Part shown: one piece after another, positions 10,051 through 18,601 of the stretch | Position numbering within the stretch: position 1 is the first letter of the stretch | Layout of the letters: each line of letters starts with the position of its first letter | Assembly (NCBI GenBank): GCA_000768855.1 | Contig: JRAN01000007.1 | Location: 77,446 to 140,901, forward strand | Origin: Porphyromonadaceae bacterium COT-184 OH4590 | GTDB taxonomy: Bacteria; Bacteroidota; Bacteroidia; Bacteroidales; Paludibacteraceae | Direction: 5' to 3' | Length of the DNA: 63,456 nucleotides | Position numbers and translations under genes: made by a program | Notes under the pieces: model-generated | The model's database searches: none | The model's input: only the letters and a program-made list of their open reading frames with translations | Told to the model about the DNA's origin: nothing

Positions 10051-10106
10051 CAAAATTACATTTTTATTTTTTTTTACAGCTTTCAAATAAAAAATTCGTA
10101 CTTTTG
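10051..10106. promoter_or_regulatory. Divergent -7 boxes for rdgB and the Wzz-like gene
   Basis: TAATTTTG on the minus strand (10051-10058) points at rdgB, and TACTTTTG on the plus strand (10099-10106) points at the Wzz-like gene. Both match TAnnTTTG; neither has a clear -33 box at the ideal distance. Confidence 0.5.
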
Positions 10107-10142
10107 CAAAAATAATTTTTTGTAAAATACACAATTCAAGTT

Positions 10143-11075
10143 ATGTCGGGAAATAAGGAAATCAATCTATTTGACCTGTTAATTATGTTTTGGAGAAAAG
10201 TTAAACACCTTTCTATCAAAACTTTCATTTTTTTAAAAAATGTACTATGTCTATCTATAAAATATTTCTGGATAGTAATACCGTCTATAATTATATTTTC
10301 AATACTTGGATATTGGATGACAACTCCGGATAAAACTAAATACAACATAGAAGGAATAATTACATTTGTCCCCGAAAATCAGATATTAATTGAAAACGAA
10401 TTTCAAGTATTAAACTCTCTGAAAAGCAACGAAGCTTCTACTTTTAAAAAAGAGTTTAATATCAATCAACAACAGTTATCAAAACTTTTGGAGTTCAAAA
10501 TATTCTCAATAGTTGACTTTAAAAGCGACTCTATACCCGATTTTGTATCGTTAAAAAACATCAATCACGCAAAAATAGATACTGCAAATCCTATAATGCA
10601 AGATATGCTTGCGGTTCGCATTATTCTTAATGGTACTACCGATTACAAACCATATATGGACGGACTTGTAAAATACTTTAATAATAGAGAAAACCTGCTA
10701 AAAGTCGACTCCATATCGAAATCGTTGATAAACAATAGAATTGATTTTTGCAATAGAGAATTGGATCGTTTAGACAGATTTTCCGAATACGATTATTTCG
10801 GTGGAGGCAAAAAAGTGCTTAAAACAAACCCGAATCAGGGAATAATATTGGAATCTTCTCGTAAGAACCTTTATTATAAAGATATGCACTCACTTATCAA
10901 AGAAAGAAATTACCTTGTATCTTACTTGATAAACAAAAAAGATGTAATAAATTTCACCTCACAGTACATGAATATCACAAGTGTACCTCGAATCCAAATA
11001 TTATTTATATACATAATATTTGGATTTATGATAGGAATAATAATTTCTTATTTAATCAAAATACACAGAAAATAG
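10143..11075 (+). CDS. Wzz-like chain-length determinant family membrane protein
   Basis: The 310-residue protein has two transmembrane helices, one near residues 40-62 and one at the C-terminus (about 284-305), enclosing a periplasmic coiled region. This is the layout of Wzz/polysaccharide co-polymerase proteins. The N-terminal motif INLFDLLIMFWRK resembles the cytoplasmic start of Bacteroidales Wzz homologues. No glycosyltransferase or flippase genes are adjacent, so a direct link to a polysaccharide locus is not shown. Assignment rests on topology and the N-terminal motif and is moderate. Confidence 0.6.
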   Translation: MSGNKEINLFDLLIMFWRKVKHLSIKTFIFLKNVLCLSIKYFWIVIPSIIIFSILGYWMTTPDKTKYNIEGIITFVPENQILIENEFQVLNSLKSNEASTFKKEFNINQQQLSKLLEFKIFSIVDFKSDSIPDFVSLKNINHAKIDTANPIMQDMLAVRIILNGTTDYKPYMDGLVKYFNNRENLLKVDSISKSLINNRIDFCNRELDRLDRFSEYDYFGGGKKVLKTNPNQGIILESSRKNLYYKDMHSLIKERNYLVSYLINKKDVINFTSQYMNITSVPRIQILFIYIIFGFMIGIIISYLIKIHRK

Positions 11076-11091
11076 AATTACAATAAAATAA

Positions 11092-11117
11092 AAAGAGGCA
11101 TTTAAAGCCTCTTTTTT
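11092..11117 (+). terminator. Terminator after the Wzz-like gene
   Basis: Short strong hairpin AAAGAGGC / GCCTCTTT with a 7-nt loop followed directly by T6. It abuts the tRNA gene on the opposite strand. Confidence 0.85.
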
Positions 11118-11118
11118 G

Positions 11119-11192
11119 TAGCGGGAACGAGATTTGAACTCGTGACCTCCGGGTTATGAATCCGACGCTCTAACCAACTGAGCTATCCCGCC
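11119..11192 (-). tRNA. tRNA-Met (anticodon CAT)
   Basis: A 74-nt cloverleaf is readable on the minus strand: acceptor GGCGGGA, D arm AGCTCAGTTGGTTAGAGC, anticodon loop TTCATAA, T arm CGAGTTCAAATCTCG and discriminator A. The 3' CCA is not encoded. The first acceptor pair is G-U and the last anticodon-stem pair is A-C. The lack of an unpaired C1-A72 argues for elongator rather than initiator; a lysidine-modified tRNA-Ile2 also reads CAT and cannot be fully excluded. A -7 box (TACCTTTG, minus strand 11211-11218) lies just upstream. Confidence 0.93.
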
Positions 11193-11210
11193 ATCTATTT
11201 TTTCGGAGTA

Positions 11211-11218
11211 CAAAGGTA
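11211..11218 (-). promoter_or_regulatory. -7 box of the tRNA-Met gene
   Basis: TACCTTTG on the minus strand, 19 nt upstream of the tRNA 5' end, matches the Bacteroidota consensus TAnnTTTG. Confidence 0.55.
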
Positions 11219-11249
11219 CTATTTTTTTTTATATTAGAAAAACTTTATC

Positions 11250-11257
11250 TAACTTTG
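11250..11257 (+). promoter_or_regulatory. -7 box of uvrC
   Basis: TAACTTTG matches TAnnTTTG exactly and lies 30 nt before the uvrC ATG. No clear -33 box is seen in the A/T-rich stretch upstream. Confidence 0.55.
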
Positions 11258-11286
11258 TTATAATTTTTTTTACAATATCCGATATA

Positions 11287-13077
11287 ATGGACCAAACATT
11301 ACAGACAAAAATCGACGCTCTACCCCACTTGCCAGGTGTTTATCAATTTTTTAACTCTAAGGGAGTAATCATATATATCGGTAAGGCAAAAAATCTGAAA
11401 AAGCGTGTTTCGTCATATTTTATCAAAATACCCGATTCACCCAAAACAGCAATACTTGTTCGTCAAATAACTGATATTAAATACATTGTAGTAAAAACTG
11501 AAAACGACGCACTATTGCTTGAAAGCAACCTCATAAAGCGTTTTTTGCCACGCTATAACCTAATGTTGAAATATGGCACCACATATCCATATCTGTGTAT
11601 TACCAAAGAGGAGTTTCCAAGAGTATTCAAAACTCGTAAGGCGTTTGAAAACAGCGAACTTTACGGTCCTTATAGTGTAGCCGGCACTCTGAATGCACTT
11701 TTGGAATTAATAAAGGCTATCTACCCTATCCGCTCGTGCCGTCTGCCTTTGACATCGGAGAGTATCGCCAAAGGTCGCTACAAAGTATGCCTCGAATATC
11801 ACATCAAAAACTGCAAAGGTGTATGCTGTGGCTTGCAGTCGAAAGAGGAGTATGCCACAATGATAAATGATGTGCGAACCATTGCCAAAGGTAACTCACA
11901 CATAGTAGAGCGCTATCTGCTCGATAATATCAAAGTTTTATCTGAAGAACTGCGTTTCGAGGAAGCCCAAAGGCTAAAAGAGAAGTACGATGCCATAAAA
12001 CTTTTTCGCCAAAAAACGGTTATCACGACACAGAGCGATGCCAATCTTGATGTGTTTTCGTGCGACTCCGACTCCACTGCCGTATATATCAATATGTTAC
12101 ATATAGTAAATGGCTCTATAATTCAGAGTAATACCATTGAGTATAAAAAGAATATCGAAGAGGACGAAAGCGAAGTATTTTCGAGTGGTATAATTGAGCT
12201 TCGACAAAAGTACGGTTCTACATCGAAACTCGTAATAGTGCCTTTTGTACCCGAATTTACGATTGACGGAGTGGAGTTTGTTGTTCCACAACGCGACTAC
12301 AAAAAGGAGCTGCTCAACCTATCTATCCGCAACGTGATGCAATACAAAAAAGATAAATACACGCAAGCCGAAAAACTCAACACCAACCAACGCAACTATG
12401 CATTGATGAACGAAATACGCGAGGCTCTGCATCTCGAAAAGTTGCCACACACTATCGAAATGTTCGATAACTCACACATATCAGGACAGGAGGCAGTAGC
12501 TGCTTGCGTGGTGTTCGAAAATCTAAAACCTCTCAAAGAGCAATACCGCAAATATATAATAAAGACAGCCGATAGCACTGACGACTACGCCTCTATGCAG
12601 GAGGTTGTACATCGCCGCTACAGCCGTATGATAGAGGAAAATACTAAACTACCCGACCTCATCGTTACCGACGGCGGCAAGGGGCATATATCGTCGGTGG
12701 TCTCAACACTCCAATCGCTTGGATTACAGATACCTGTGGCAGGACTTGCCAAAAACGACAAACATCGCACCAATGAATTAATTTACAACAATCAAATAAT
12801 AGGTCTAAAGCCGCAGGACAACCTCTTTAAGTTCTTTACCAAGATGCAAGACGAGGTTCATCGCTTTGCCATAACATTTCATCGCCAAAAACGTAGCAAA
12901 AAGCAGATAATATCGGAACTCGACAATATACCTAACATTGGAGAAAAAAGCAAAACCGTACTTTTACAACATTTTAAAAGCATCGACAAAATACGCACAG
13001 CTACACTCGAAGAGCTTGCCGAAATAGTGGGAGGTAGCCGTGCTAAAGCCATAAAAGCACATCTATTTATAAAATAA
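11287..13077 (+). CDS. uvrC: Excinuclease ABC subunit C
   Basis: Makes the two incisions in nucleotide excision repair together with UvrA and UvrB. Visible domains are the GIY-YIG nuclease (about 14-92, GVYQF ... YIGKAKNLKKR), a cysteine cluster near 176-182, a UVR motif that binds UvrB (about 205-240), the RNase H-like 5'-incision domain (about 370-530, with MFDNSHISG and VTDGGKGH) and a terminal helix-hairpin-helix pair (about 545-596). Length of 596 residues is normal. It is a single gene with its own -7 box; uvrA and uvrB are not nearby. Confidence 0.97.
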   Translation: MDQTLQTKIDALPHLPGVYQFFNSKGVIIYIGKAKNLKKRVSSYFIKIPDSPKTAILVRQITDIKYIVVKTENDALLLESNLIKRFLPRYNLMLKYGTTYPYLCITKEEFPRVFKTRKAFENSELYGPYSVAGTLNALLELIKAIYPIRSCRLPLTSESIAKGRYKVCLEYHIKNCKGVCCGLQSKEEYATMINDVRTIAKGNSHIVERYLLDNIKVLSEELRFEEAQRLKEKYDAIKLFRQKTVITTQSDANLDVFSCDSDSTAVYINMLHIVNGSIIQSNTIEYKKNIEEDESEVFSSGIIELRQKYGSTSKLVIVPFVPEFTIDGVEFVVPQRDYKKELLNLSIRNVMQYKKDKYTQAEKLNTNQRNYALMNEIREALHLEKLPHTIEMFDNSHISGQEAVAACVVFENLKPLKEQYRKYIIKTADSTDDYASMQEVVHRRYSRMIEENTKLPDLIVTDGGKGHISSVVSTLQSLGLQIPVAGLAKNDKHRTNELIYNNQIIGLKPQDNLFKFFTKMQDEVHRFAITFHRQKRSKKQIISELDNIPNIGEKSKTVLLQHFKSIDKIRTATLEELAEIVGGSRAKAIKAHLFIK

Positions 13078-13151
13078 ATAGACATTTCCTATAAACAAGT
13101 AATAATAAAGCATTAATCATATCGAACATTGATTATTAATAAAAGTTTTTG

Positions 13152-13182
13152 ATTGTCAATTTCATAAAAAATAGTATCTTTG
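13152..13182 (+). promoter_or_regulatory. Promoter of the M3 dipeptidase gene
   Basis: ATTG (13152-13155), 19 bp spacer and TATCTTTG (13175-13182): a full Bacteroidota -33/-7 pair. It leaves a leader of about 58 nt. Confidence 0.7.
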
Positions 13183-13246
13183 CGATAATTTTAGCTATCA
13201 AAGGCTAAAATTTTATTATTTAACATAATTTAAAAATCAAGTTTCA

Positions 13247-15358
13247 ATGAAAAAAGTTTTTTATTTATTAATTGCTATGGCAACTATTATGACCGCTTGC
13301 AAAAAAAAACAAACCGACCAACACAACCCATTCTTTGAGGAGTGGGGAGGCGAATTTGGCTTACCGCCGTTCGCTAAAATAACCGATGCCGACTACCGTC
13401 CGGCTATTATCGAAGGCATAAAACAACACGAGGCAGAAATAAAAGCTATCATCGACAACCAAGAGGAGCCTACATTTGCCAACACTATCGAAGCGTATGA
13501 CCATTCGGGACAATTGCTCGACAAAGTGATGAATGTTATATTCAACCTAAACTCGTCAGACTCAAACGATTCGCTCAAGGCTATAGTAGAGTTTGCTCTG
13601 CCAATGCTATCAGAGCACAAAGACAACACATTTATGAATCCCGATTTCTTCAAACGCGTAGAGACCGTCTATAAAAATCAGGAGAAAGAAAACCTCACAA
13701 CCGAGCAAAAAATGGTGTTGGACAAAATCTACAAACAGTTTACCCGCAATGGTATTGCGCTGCCGGCTGACAAACAGGAGCGTCTTCGCCAAGTGAACAA
13801 AGATCTTGGATTGCTTCAACAGAAATTTGGCAACAACCTTCTTGCCGAAACCAACGCTTTTAGCCTTGTAATCGACAACAAAGAAGACCTTGCAGGTCTA
13901 CCCGAAAGTGCTATCGAAGCCGCTGCCGACGAGGCAAAAGCCACAGGCAAAGAGGGCAAATGGGTGTTTACTCTCAAAAATCCGAGCTACGTGCCGTTTA
14001 TGCAGTATGCCGACAAACGCGAGCTACGCGAAAAGATGTTTAGAGCATATTCTATGCGTGGCAACAACGGCAATGAGTACGACAACAAACAGATTATTCT
14101 TGATATAATGAAATTGCGTATCGAAAAAGCTAATATACTGGGCTACAATACTCCTGCCGATTTTTTCCTCGAAAACTCATTGGCAAAAACGCCGGATAAT
14201 GTAAACAAACTCCTCAACTCTATAATGCCTGCAGCTATAAAAAAAGCCAAAGATGAGGCTAAGGAGCTACAGAAAATAATAGACAGCGAAAAAGGTGGCT
14301 TCAAGCTACAACCTTGGGATTGGTCGTATTATGCAGAGAAGCTGAGAAAAGACAAGTATGCTTTGAATGAAGATGAAATAAATCAATATTTCCAGATGGA
14401 GAATGTTCGTCAAGGTGTATTTGAATTGGCTTCGCGTCTTTACGAAATCAATTTTGAGCCGTTAAAAGATGCCTCTATATATCACGAAGATGTTGAGGCA
14501 TTTAAGGTAACCAATCAGGCTGACGGTTCACTTGTGGGAATATTCTATACCGACTACTATCCACGTCAAAGCAAGCGTGGCGGTGCGTGGATGAACAACT
14601 TCCGCGAACAAGAGGTAATCAATGGCAAAGATATTCGACCTATCGTAGTAAACGTCGGTAACTTTACCAAGCCTACATCGTCGAAACCATCGTTGCTTAC
14701 AACCGATGAGGTAGAGACTCTGTTCCACGAGTTTGGACACGGTCTTCATGGATTGCTCTCGAAGTGCAACTATCGTATGATAAATGGCACCAATACTCCA
14801 CGCGACTTTGTGGAAATGCCTTCGCAGATAACCGAAAACTGGGCTTTTCAGCCCGAAGTGCTAAAAACCTATGCCAAACACTACAAAACAGGTGAGATTA
14901 TCCCCGATTCTTTAGTGCAAAAAATCAACAATACAGCTATGTTCAATCAAGGCTTTATGACTGCCGAACTTGTAGCTGCAGCCATTTTGGATATGAATTG
15001 GCACACAATCAAGTCTGTTGAAGGCATTGATGTACTTGCTTTTGAACAACAGGCTGTAAAAAATATGGGCTTAATAGACGAGATTATACCTCGCTACCGC
15101 TCCACATATTTCAATCACATATTTAATTCGGGCTACTCGGCAGGCTACTACGCATATCTGTGGGCAGAGATGTTGGATAAAGACGCTTTTGAACTTTTCA
15201 AAGAACACGGCATATACGACGAAGCTACAGCTAAATCGTTTAAGGAAAATATCTTAGAGCGTGGTTCCTCGGACGACCTTATGGTACTCTACAAAAAGTT
15301 TCGCGGGCAAGAGCCATCGATAACTCCAATGCTTAGAGATAGAGGATTGATTAAATAA
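13247..15358 (+). CDS. dcp: Peptidyl-dipeptidase Dcp-like M3 metallopeptidase, lipoprotein
   Basis: Zinc metallopeptidase of family M3 that releases dipeptides from peptide C-termini. A lipoprotein signal ends with MTAC (Cys18 would be lipidated), placing the enzyme in the periplasm or at the outer membrane instead of the cytoplasm. The zinc motif HEFGH lies at 494-498, followed by the downstream glutamate in FVEMPSQ near 523. The length of 703 residues fits exported Bacteroidales Dcp proteins. Dcp and oligopeptidase A share this fold, so the gene symbol is the likeliest of close relatives. The OmpA-family gene follows after 32 nt. Confidence 0.9.
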   Translation: MKKVFYLLIAMATIMTACKKKQTDQHNPFFEEWGGEFGLPPFAKITDADYRPAIIEGIKQHEAEIKAIIDNQEEPTFANTIEAYDHSGQLLDKVMNVIFNLNSSDSNDSLKAIVEFALPMLSEHKDNTFMNPDFFKRVETVYKNQEKENLTTEQKMVLDKIYKQFTRNGIALPADKQERLRQVNKDLGLLQQKFGNNLLAETNAFSLVIDNKEDLAGLPESAIEAAADEAKATGKEGKWVFTLKNPSYVPFMQYADKRELREKMFRAYSMRGNNGNEYDNKQIILDIMKLRIEKANILGYNTPADFFLENSLAKTPDNVNKLLNSIMPAAIKKAKDEAKELQKIIDSEKGGFKLQPWDWSYYAEKLRKDKYALNEDEINQYFQMENVRQGVFELASRLYEINFEPLKDASIYHEDVEAFKVTNQADGSLVGIFYTDYYPRQSKRGGAWMNNFREQEVINGKDIRPIVVNVGNFTKPTSSKPSLLTTDEVETLFHEFGHGLHGLLSKCNYRMINGTNTPRDFVEMPSQITENWAFQPEVLKTYAKHYKTGEIIPDSLVQKINNTAMFNQGFMTAELVAAAILDMNWHTIKSVEGIDVLAFEQQAVKNMGLIDEIIPRYRSTYFNHIFNSGYSAGYYAYLWAEMLDKDAFELFKEHGIYDEATAKSFKENILERGSSDDLMVLYKKFRGQEPSITPMLRDRGLIK

Positions 15359-15390
15359 CGGATAAAGTTGAATAAGATAAATAATTAATA

Positions 15391-17070
15391 ATGAGAAGCA
15401 CATATCTATTTCAAAGAAAAATTTTGGTGCTGTTTAGTATTTTTATTCTCGGATTATCTAATATTTCAGCACAAGAGAAACCAAACAGAGAGGTTGTATA
15501 TACCAGACCAGCAAAAGTAAGACACTATTTAGGAGGCTGGTTATACACCGGTTATTCGGCTATGTTTCATAATATTCCTCAGACGGATGTATGCGGAGGT
15601 ATAGGTGCCGGTATCGGAGGAGGTTATCAGTTGAGGGCAAATAAGTTTATGTTTAACACAGGTATAGAATTTGCTTTTATCAATTCTGTTACAAAAATTG
15701 ACAATCTAACGGGCGAAACCGTAGTAAATGCAATCAATAGTAATAGAGCAGACGGCACTCCTATCAATACCGTAATGGTAAGATACGGTTATCGCAAATA
15801 CAATGACAGCCAAAGAGCAGGGATAATCAATGTGCCTATTATGGCAGGAATGCGACTCGGCGGTAAATACAACTATTATTTTCTGGCTGGAACAAAAGTA
15901 GGGTTACCTGTGTTTGGGTTCAATTCGTCAAAAGGCAAAGTTAATATGGAAGTTTACGACAAAATAGAAACCTCTACTCCCGTATTGATTGCAAATTACG
16001 ACAACCGAACAATAAAAGGTAACACAAACACTTCTAATTTAGATAACATAAATGTTATGGCATCTGCAGAATTTGGTTTGGAGTTAAATCAATGGTTGGA
16101 CAAAACAGAGAAGGTAAAAAAGAAAGCAAAAAACAGAAGAGAGAAAGGAAGCAAAATGGGCAGACGACAACAGTTTGTCAGAGAGACTCCAAGAATGAGA
16201 GCAGCCTTGTTTGTTGACTATGGTCTTACCAACATTAACAAAAATGAAAACAGCGGAGGTCAATTATCGTCAGTACCGACACACTTTTCGTTAGCCAATA
16301 TGGGCAAAGAGGTTACTTTTGAGAATCACAATCTTTTGACCACCAATAGTGCTTTCGACAATGGCAAAGTCAAAAGGGTAAATCCCTTTATAGTTGGGAT
16401 AAAAGGTTCGGTTTTCTTTGATGTAACAAAGCCCAAACGCCGGTCATATCCTCCGGCCCCGGTATTACCTCCAGCTCCACGAGTGATATCAGGCAAACTT
16501 ATTGATGTAGAGACTAAGAAAGAAGTAAAAGAGGCTCAATTAATTATTACAGATACATTAAACAAAGCTCTGTATATCAAAAACTTAAAAGGACAAGGTA
16601 CTTTTGATACCAAACTTCGAAGAGAGGGACACTACAAAGTATTTGTCATGGCTCCGAACTATTATAAACACAAGCAACAAGTTTATAATGTGGGAGATAC
16701 TCTTATGGTTTATCTTAAACCTGTGAAAAAAGGCGAAACCTTTGTATTAAAAAACATCTATTTTAATACAGATGATACAACGCTTACTGCCGAATCGAAC
16801 AAAGAACTTGATAAACAAGCACTTTTCTTAAAAGAAAATCGTAATATAAATATAATTATCGTAGGACATACCGACTCACAAGGCTCCGATGTATATAATA
16901 TGAAACTTTCTGAAGAGCGTGCTTTGTCAGTTAAAAAAGCATTGATAGACAGAGGAATATCGCCCGAAAGGCTCAAATCCGAAGGACGAGGCAAAACTCA
17001 ACCTATTGCCTCTAATGAAACCGAAGAAGGACGAGCCGAGAATAGACGTATAGAGATAGAAATACAATGA
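15391..17070 (+). CDS. OmpA-family outer membrane protein
   Basis: A signal peptide covers about residues 1-28 (ends NISAQ). An N-terminal region of about 300 residues is rich in alternating hydrophobic segments and probably forms a beta-barrel. A proline-rich hinge (PPAPVLPPAPR, about 352-362) leads into a carboxypeptidase-regulatory-like segment (about 365-440). The C-terminal OmpA domain (about 450-559) binds peptidoglycan and is marked by IYFNTDDTTL, GHTDSQGSDVYN and ENRRIEI. It anchors the outer membrane to the cell wall. A basic stretch (KKKAKNRREKGSKMGRR, about 245-261) within the barrel region is unusual. A strong terminator follows. Confidence 0.9.
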   Translation: MRSTYLFQRKILVLFSIFILGLSNISAQEKPNREVVYTRPAKVRHYLGGWLYTGYSAMFHNIPQTDVCGGIGAGIGGGYQLRANKFMFNTGIEFAFINSVTKIDNLTGETVVNAINSNRADGTPINTVMVRYGYRKYNDSQRAGIINVPIMAGMRLGGKYNYYFLAGTKVGLPVFGFNSSKGKVNMEVYDKIETSTPVLIANYDNRTIKGNTNTSNLDNINVMASAEFGLELNQWLDKTEKVKKKAKNRREKGSKMGRRQQFVRETPRMRAALFVDYGLTNINKNENSGGQLSSVPTHFSLANMGKEVTFENHNLLTTNSAFDNGKVKRVNPFIVGIKGSVFFDVTKPKRRSYPPAPVLPPAPRVISGKLIDVETKKEVKEAQLIITDTLNKALYIKNLKGQGTFDTKLRREGHYKVFVMAPNYYKHKQQVYNVGDTLMVYLKPVKKGETFVLKNIYFNTDDTTLTAESNKELDKQALFLKENRNINIIIVGHTDSQGSDVYNMKLSEERALSVKKALIDRGISPERLKSEGRGKTQPIASNETEEGRAENRRIEIEIQ

Positions 17071-17101
17071 TTTACAAAACATTGTAACAAAAAACAAAAA
17101 T

Positions 17102-17140
17102 ATTCCTGTAAGATTAATATTTTACAGGAATGTTTTTTTT
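17102..17140 (+). terminator. Terminator after the OmpA-family gene
   Basis: Perfect 10-bp stem ATTCCTGTAA / TTACAGGAAT with a 10-nt loop followed by G and T8. Confidence 0.9.
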
Positions 17141-17222
17141 ATCAAGAAAATAGTAGTAATTTTACAAAAAATTGCAAAACAAGATAATAATTTAATTTTC
17201 AAACGAATAAAAAGTATAAGTA

Positions 17223-18422
17223 ATGAGAGTACTAGTTTTAAACTGCGGAAGTTCGTCGATAAAGTACAAGCTTTACAATATGGACGATCAACAAGAGTTG
17301 GCATCGGGTGGTATCGAAAAAATAGGCTTACCCGATTCGTTTTTAAAATTTTCCCTAAAAGATGGTAGCAAAAAGATTATCGAACAGGAGATACAAGAGC
17401 ACACATCGGGTATTGAACTCATACTCAAAGCATTGACCAATACCGAGTATGGAGCTATCAAATCGTTGAACGAGATAGATGCCGTAGGTCATCGCGTTGT
17501 ACACGGTGGCGATAAGTTCAAATCGTCGGTTGTAATCAACCAAGAAGTGATAAACAATATCGAATATTGTGTTGATTTGGCACCGTTGCACAATCCGGCA
17601 AACCTAAAGGGTATCTACGCTATCCAAAAGATATTGCCAAATGTACCTCAAGTGGCGGTTTTCGATACATCATTCCACCAAACTATGCCACAATACGCCT
17701 ATATGTACGCTCTTTCGTACGACTATTACGAAAAATACGGCATCCGTCGTTATGGTTTCCATGGCACATCACATCGATATGTGGCAAAGCGTGCTTGCGA
17801 GTTTTTGGGTTTACGTCTTGAAAATTCACGAATTATCACAGCACATATCGGTAATGGTGGCTCTATTACCGCTATCAAAAACGGCAAATCTATCGACACC
17901 TCAATGGGTATGACTCCTGTCGAAGGCTTGATGATGGGTTCGCGAAGCGGTAATATCGACCTCGGTATTCTTACTTACCTTATGGAGAAAGAGAATCTTT
18001 CGACCCAACAAATCAACGAAATTATCAACAAAAAAAGTGGATTACTCGGTATTTCGGGCGTGTCGTCGGATATGCGTGATATCGAAGCTGCTATCGAAAA
18101 GTGCAATGTACGTGCAAAATTGGCTTTGGATATGTACAAATACTACATCCTCAAATATATAAGTGGATACATTGCTGTTCTTGGAGGAGTTGATGCCATA
18201 GTATTTACCGGTGGTGTCGGAGAAAATCAGGCTATATTGCGTAAATATATCTGCGACAGCCTTGCATTTTTGGGTGTGGATTTCAACAACGACCTCAACG
18301 AACGTTCTATGGGACGCGAAGTAGAACTTTCGTTTCCAACATCAAAGGTAAAAGTAGCCGTTATCCCAACAAACGAAGAATTAGCTATAGCTATCGACAC
18401 AAAAGAATTAATTAATGGTTGA
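17223..18422 (+). CDS. ackA: Acetate kinase
   Basis: Converts acetyl phosphate and ADP to acetate and ATP, the energy-yielding end of mixed-acid fermentation. Family signatures are NCGSSSIKY at residues 7-15, HRVVHGGD, VFDTSFHQ, HIGNGGSI and FTGGVGENQ; 399 residues is the standard length. Its usual partner pta is not in the window, so the gene stands alone between two strong terminators. Confidence 0.97.
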   Translation: MRVLVLNCGSSSIKYKLYNMDDQQELASGGIEKIGLPDSFLKFSLKDGSKKIIEQEIQEHTSGIELILKALTNTEYGAIKSLNEIDAVGHRVVHGGDKFKSSVVINQEVINNIEYCVDLAPLHNPANLKGIYAIQKILPNVPQVAVFDTSFHQTMPQYAYMYALSYDYYEKYGIRRYGFHGTSHRYVAKRACEFLGLRLENSRIITAHIGNGGSITAIKNGKSIDTSMGMTPVEGLMMGSRSGNIDLGILTYLMEKENLSTQQINEIINKKSGLLGISGVSSDMRDIEAAIEKCNVRAKLALDMYKYYILKYISGYIAVLGGVDAIVFTGGVGENQAILRKYICDSLAFLGVDFNNDLNERSMGREVELSFPTSKVKVAVIPTNEELAIAIDTKELING

Positions 18423-18439
18423 TAATAACTATATTCTTT

Positions 18440-18490
18440 AATCGACTATATCTTACTTTTGGGGTAAAATATAGTCGATTTTATTTTTTT
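18440..18490 (+). terminator. Terminator after ackA
   Basis: Perfect 12-bp stem AATCGACTATAT / ATATAGTCGATT (18440-18451 and 18469-18480) followed by TTATTTTTTT. Confidence 0.92.
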
Positions 18491-18494
18491 GTCA

Positions 18495-18526
18495 ATTGCA
18501 TAAACAAAAAATTATAGCTAACTTTG
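18495..18526 (+). promoter_or_regulatory. Promoter driving the half-length ileS frame
   Basis: ATTG (18495-18498), 20 bp spacer and TAACTTTG (18519-18526): an ideal Bacteroidota promoter placed between the ackA terminator and the truncated ileS. The leader would be about 70 nt. Confidence 0.75.
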
Positions 18527-18601
18527 CCCGATTTTTTCGAGGATAATTATTGTTTATTCTTGAATCCATTTTAGAAATATTTTATAATATACTGATATAT
18601 A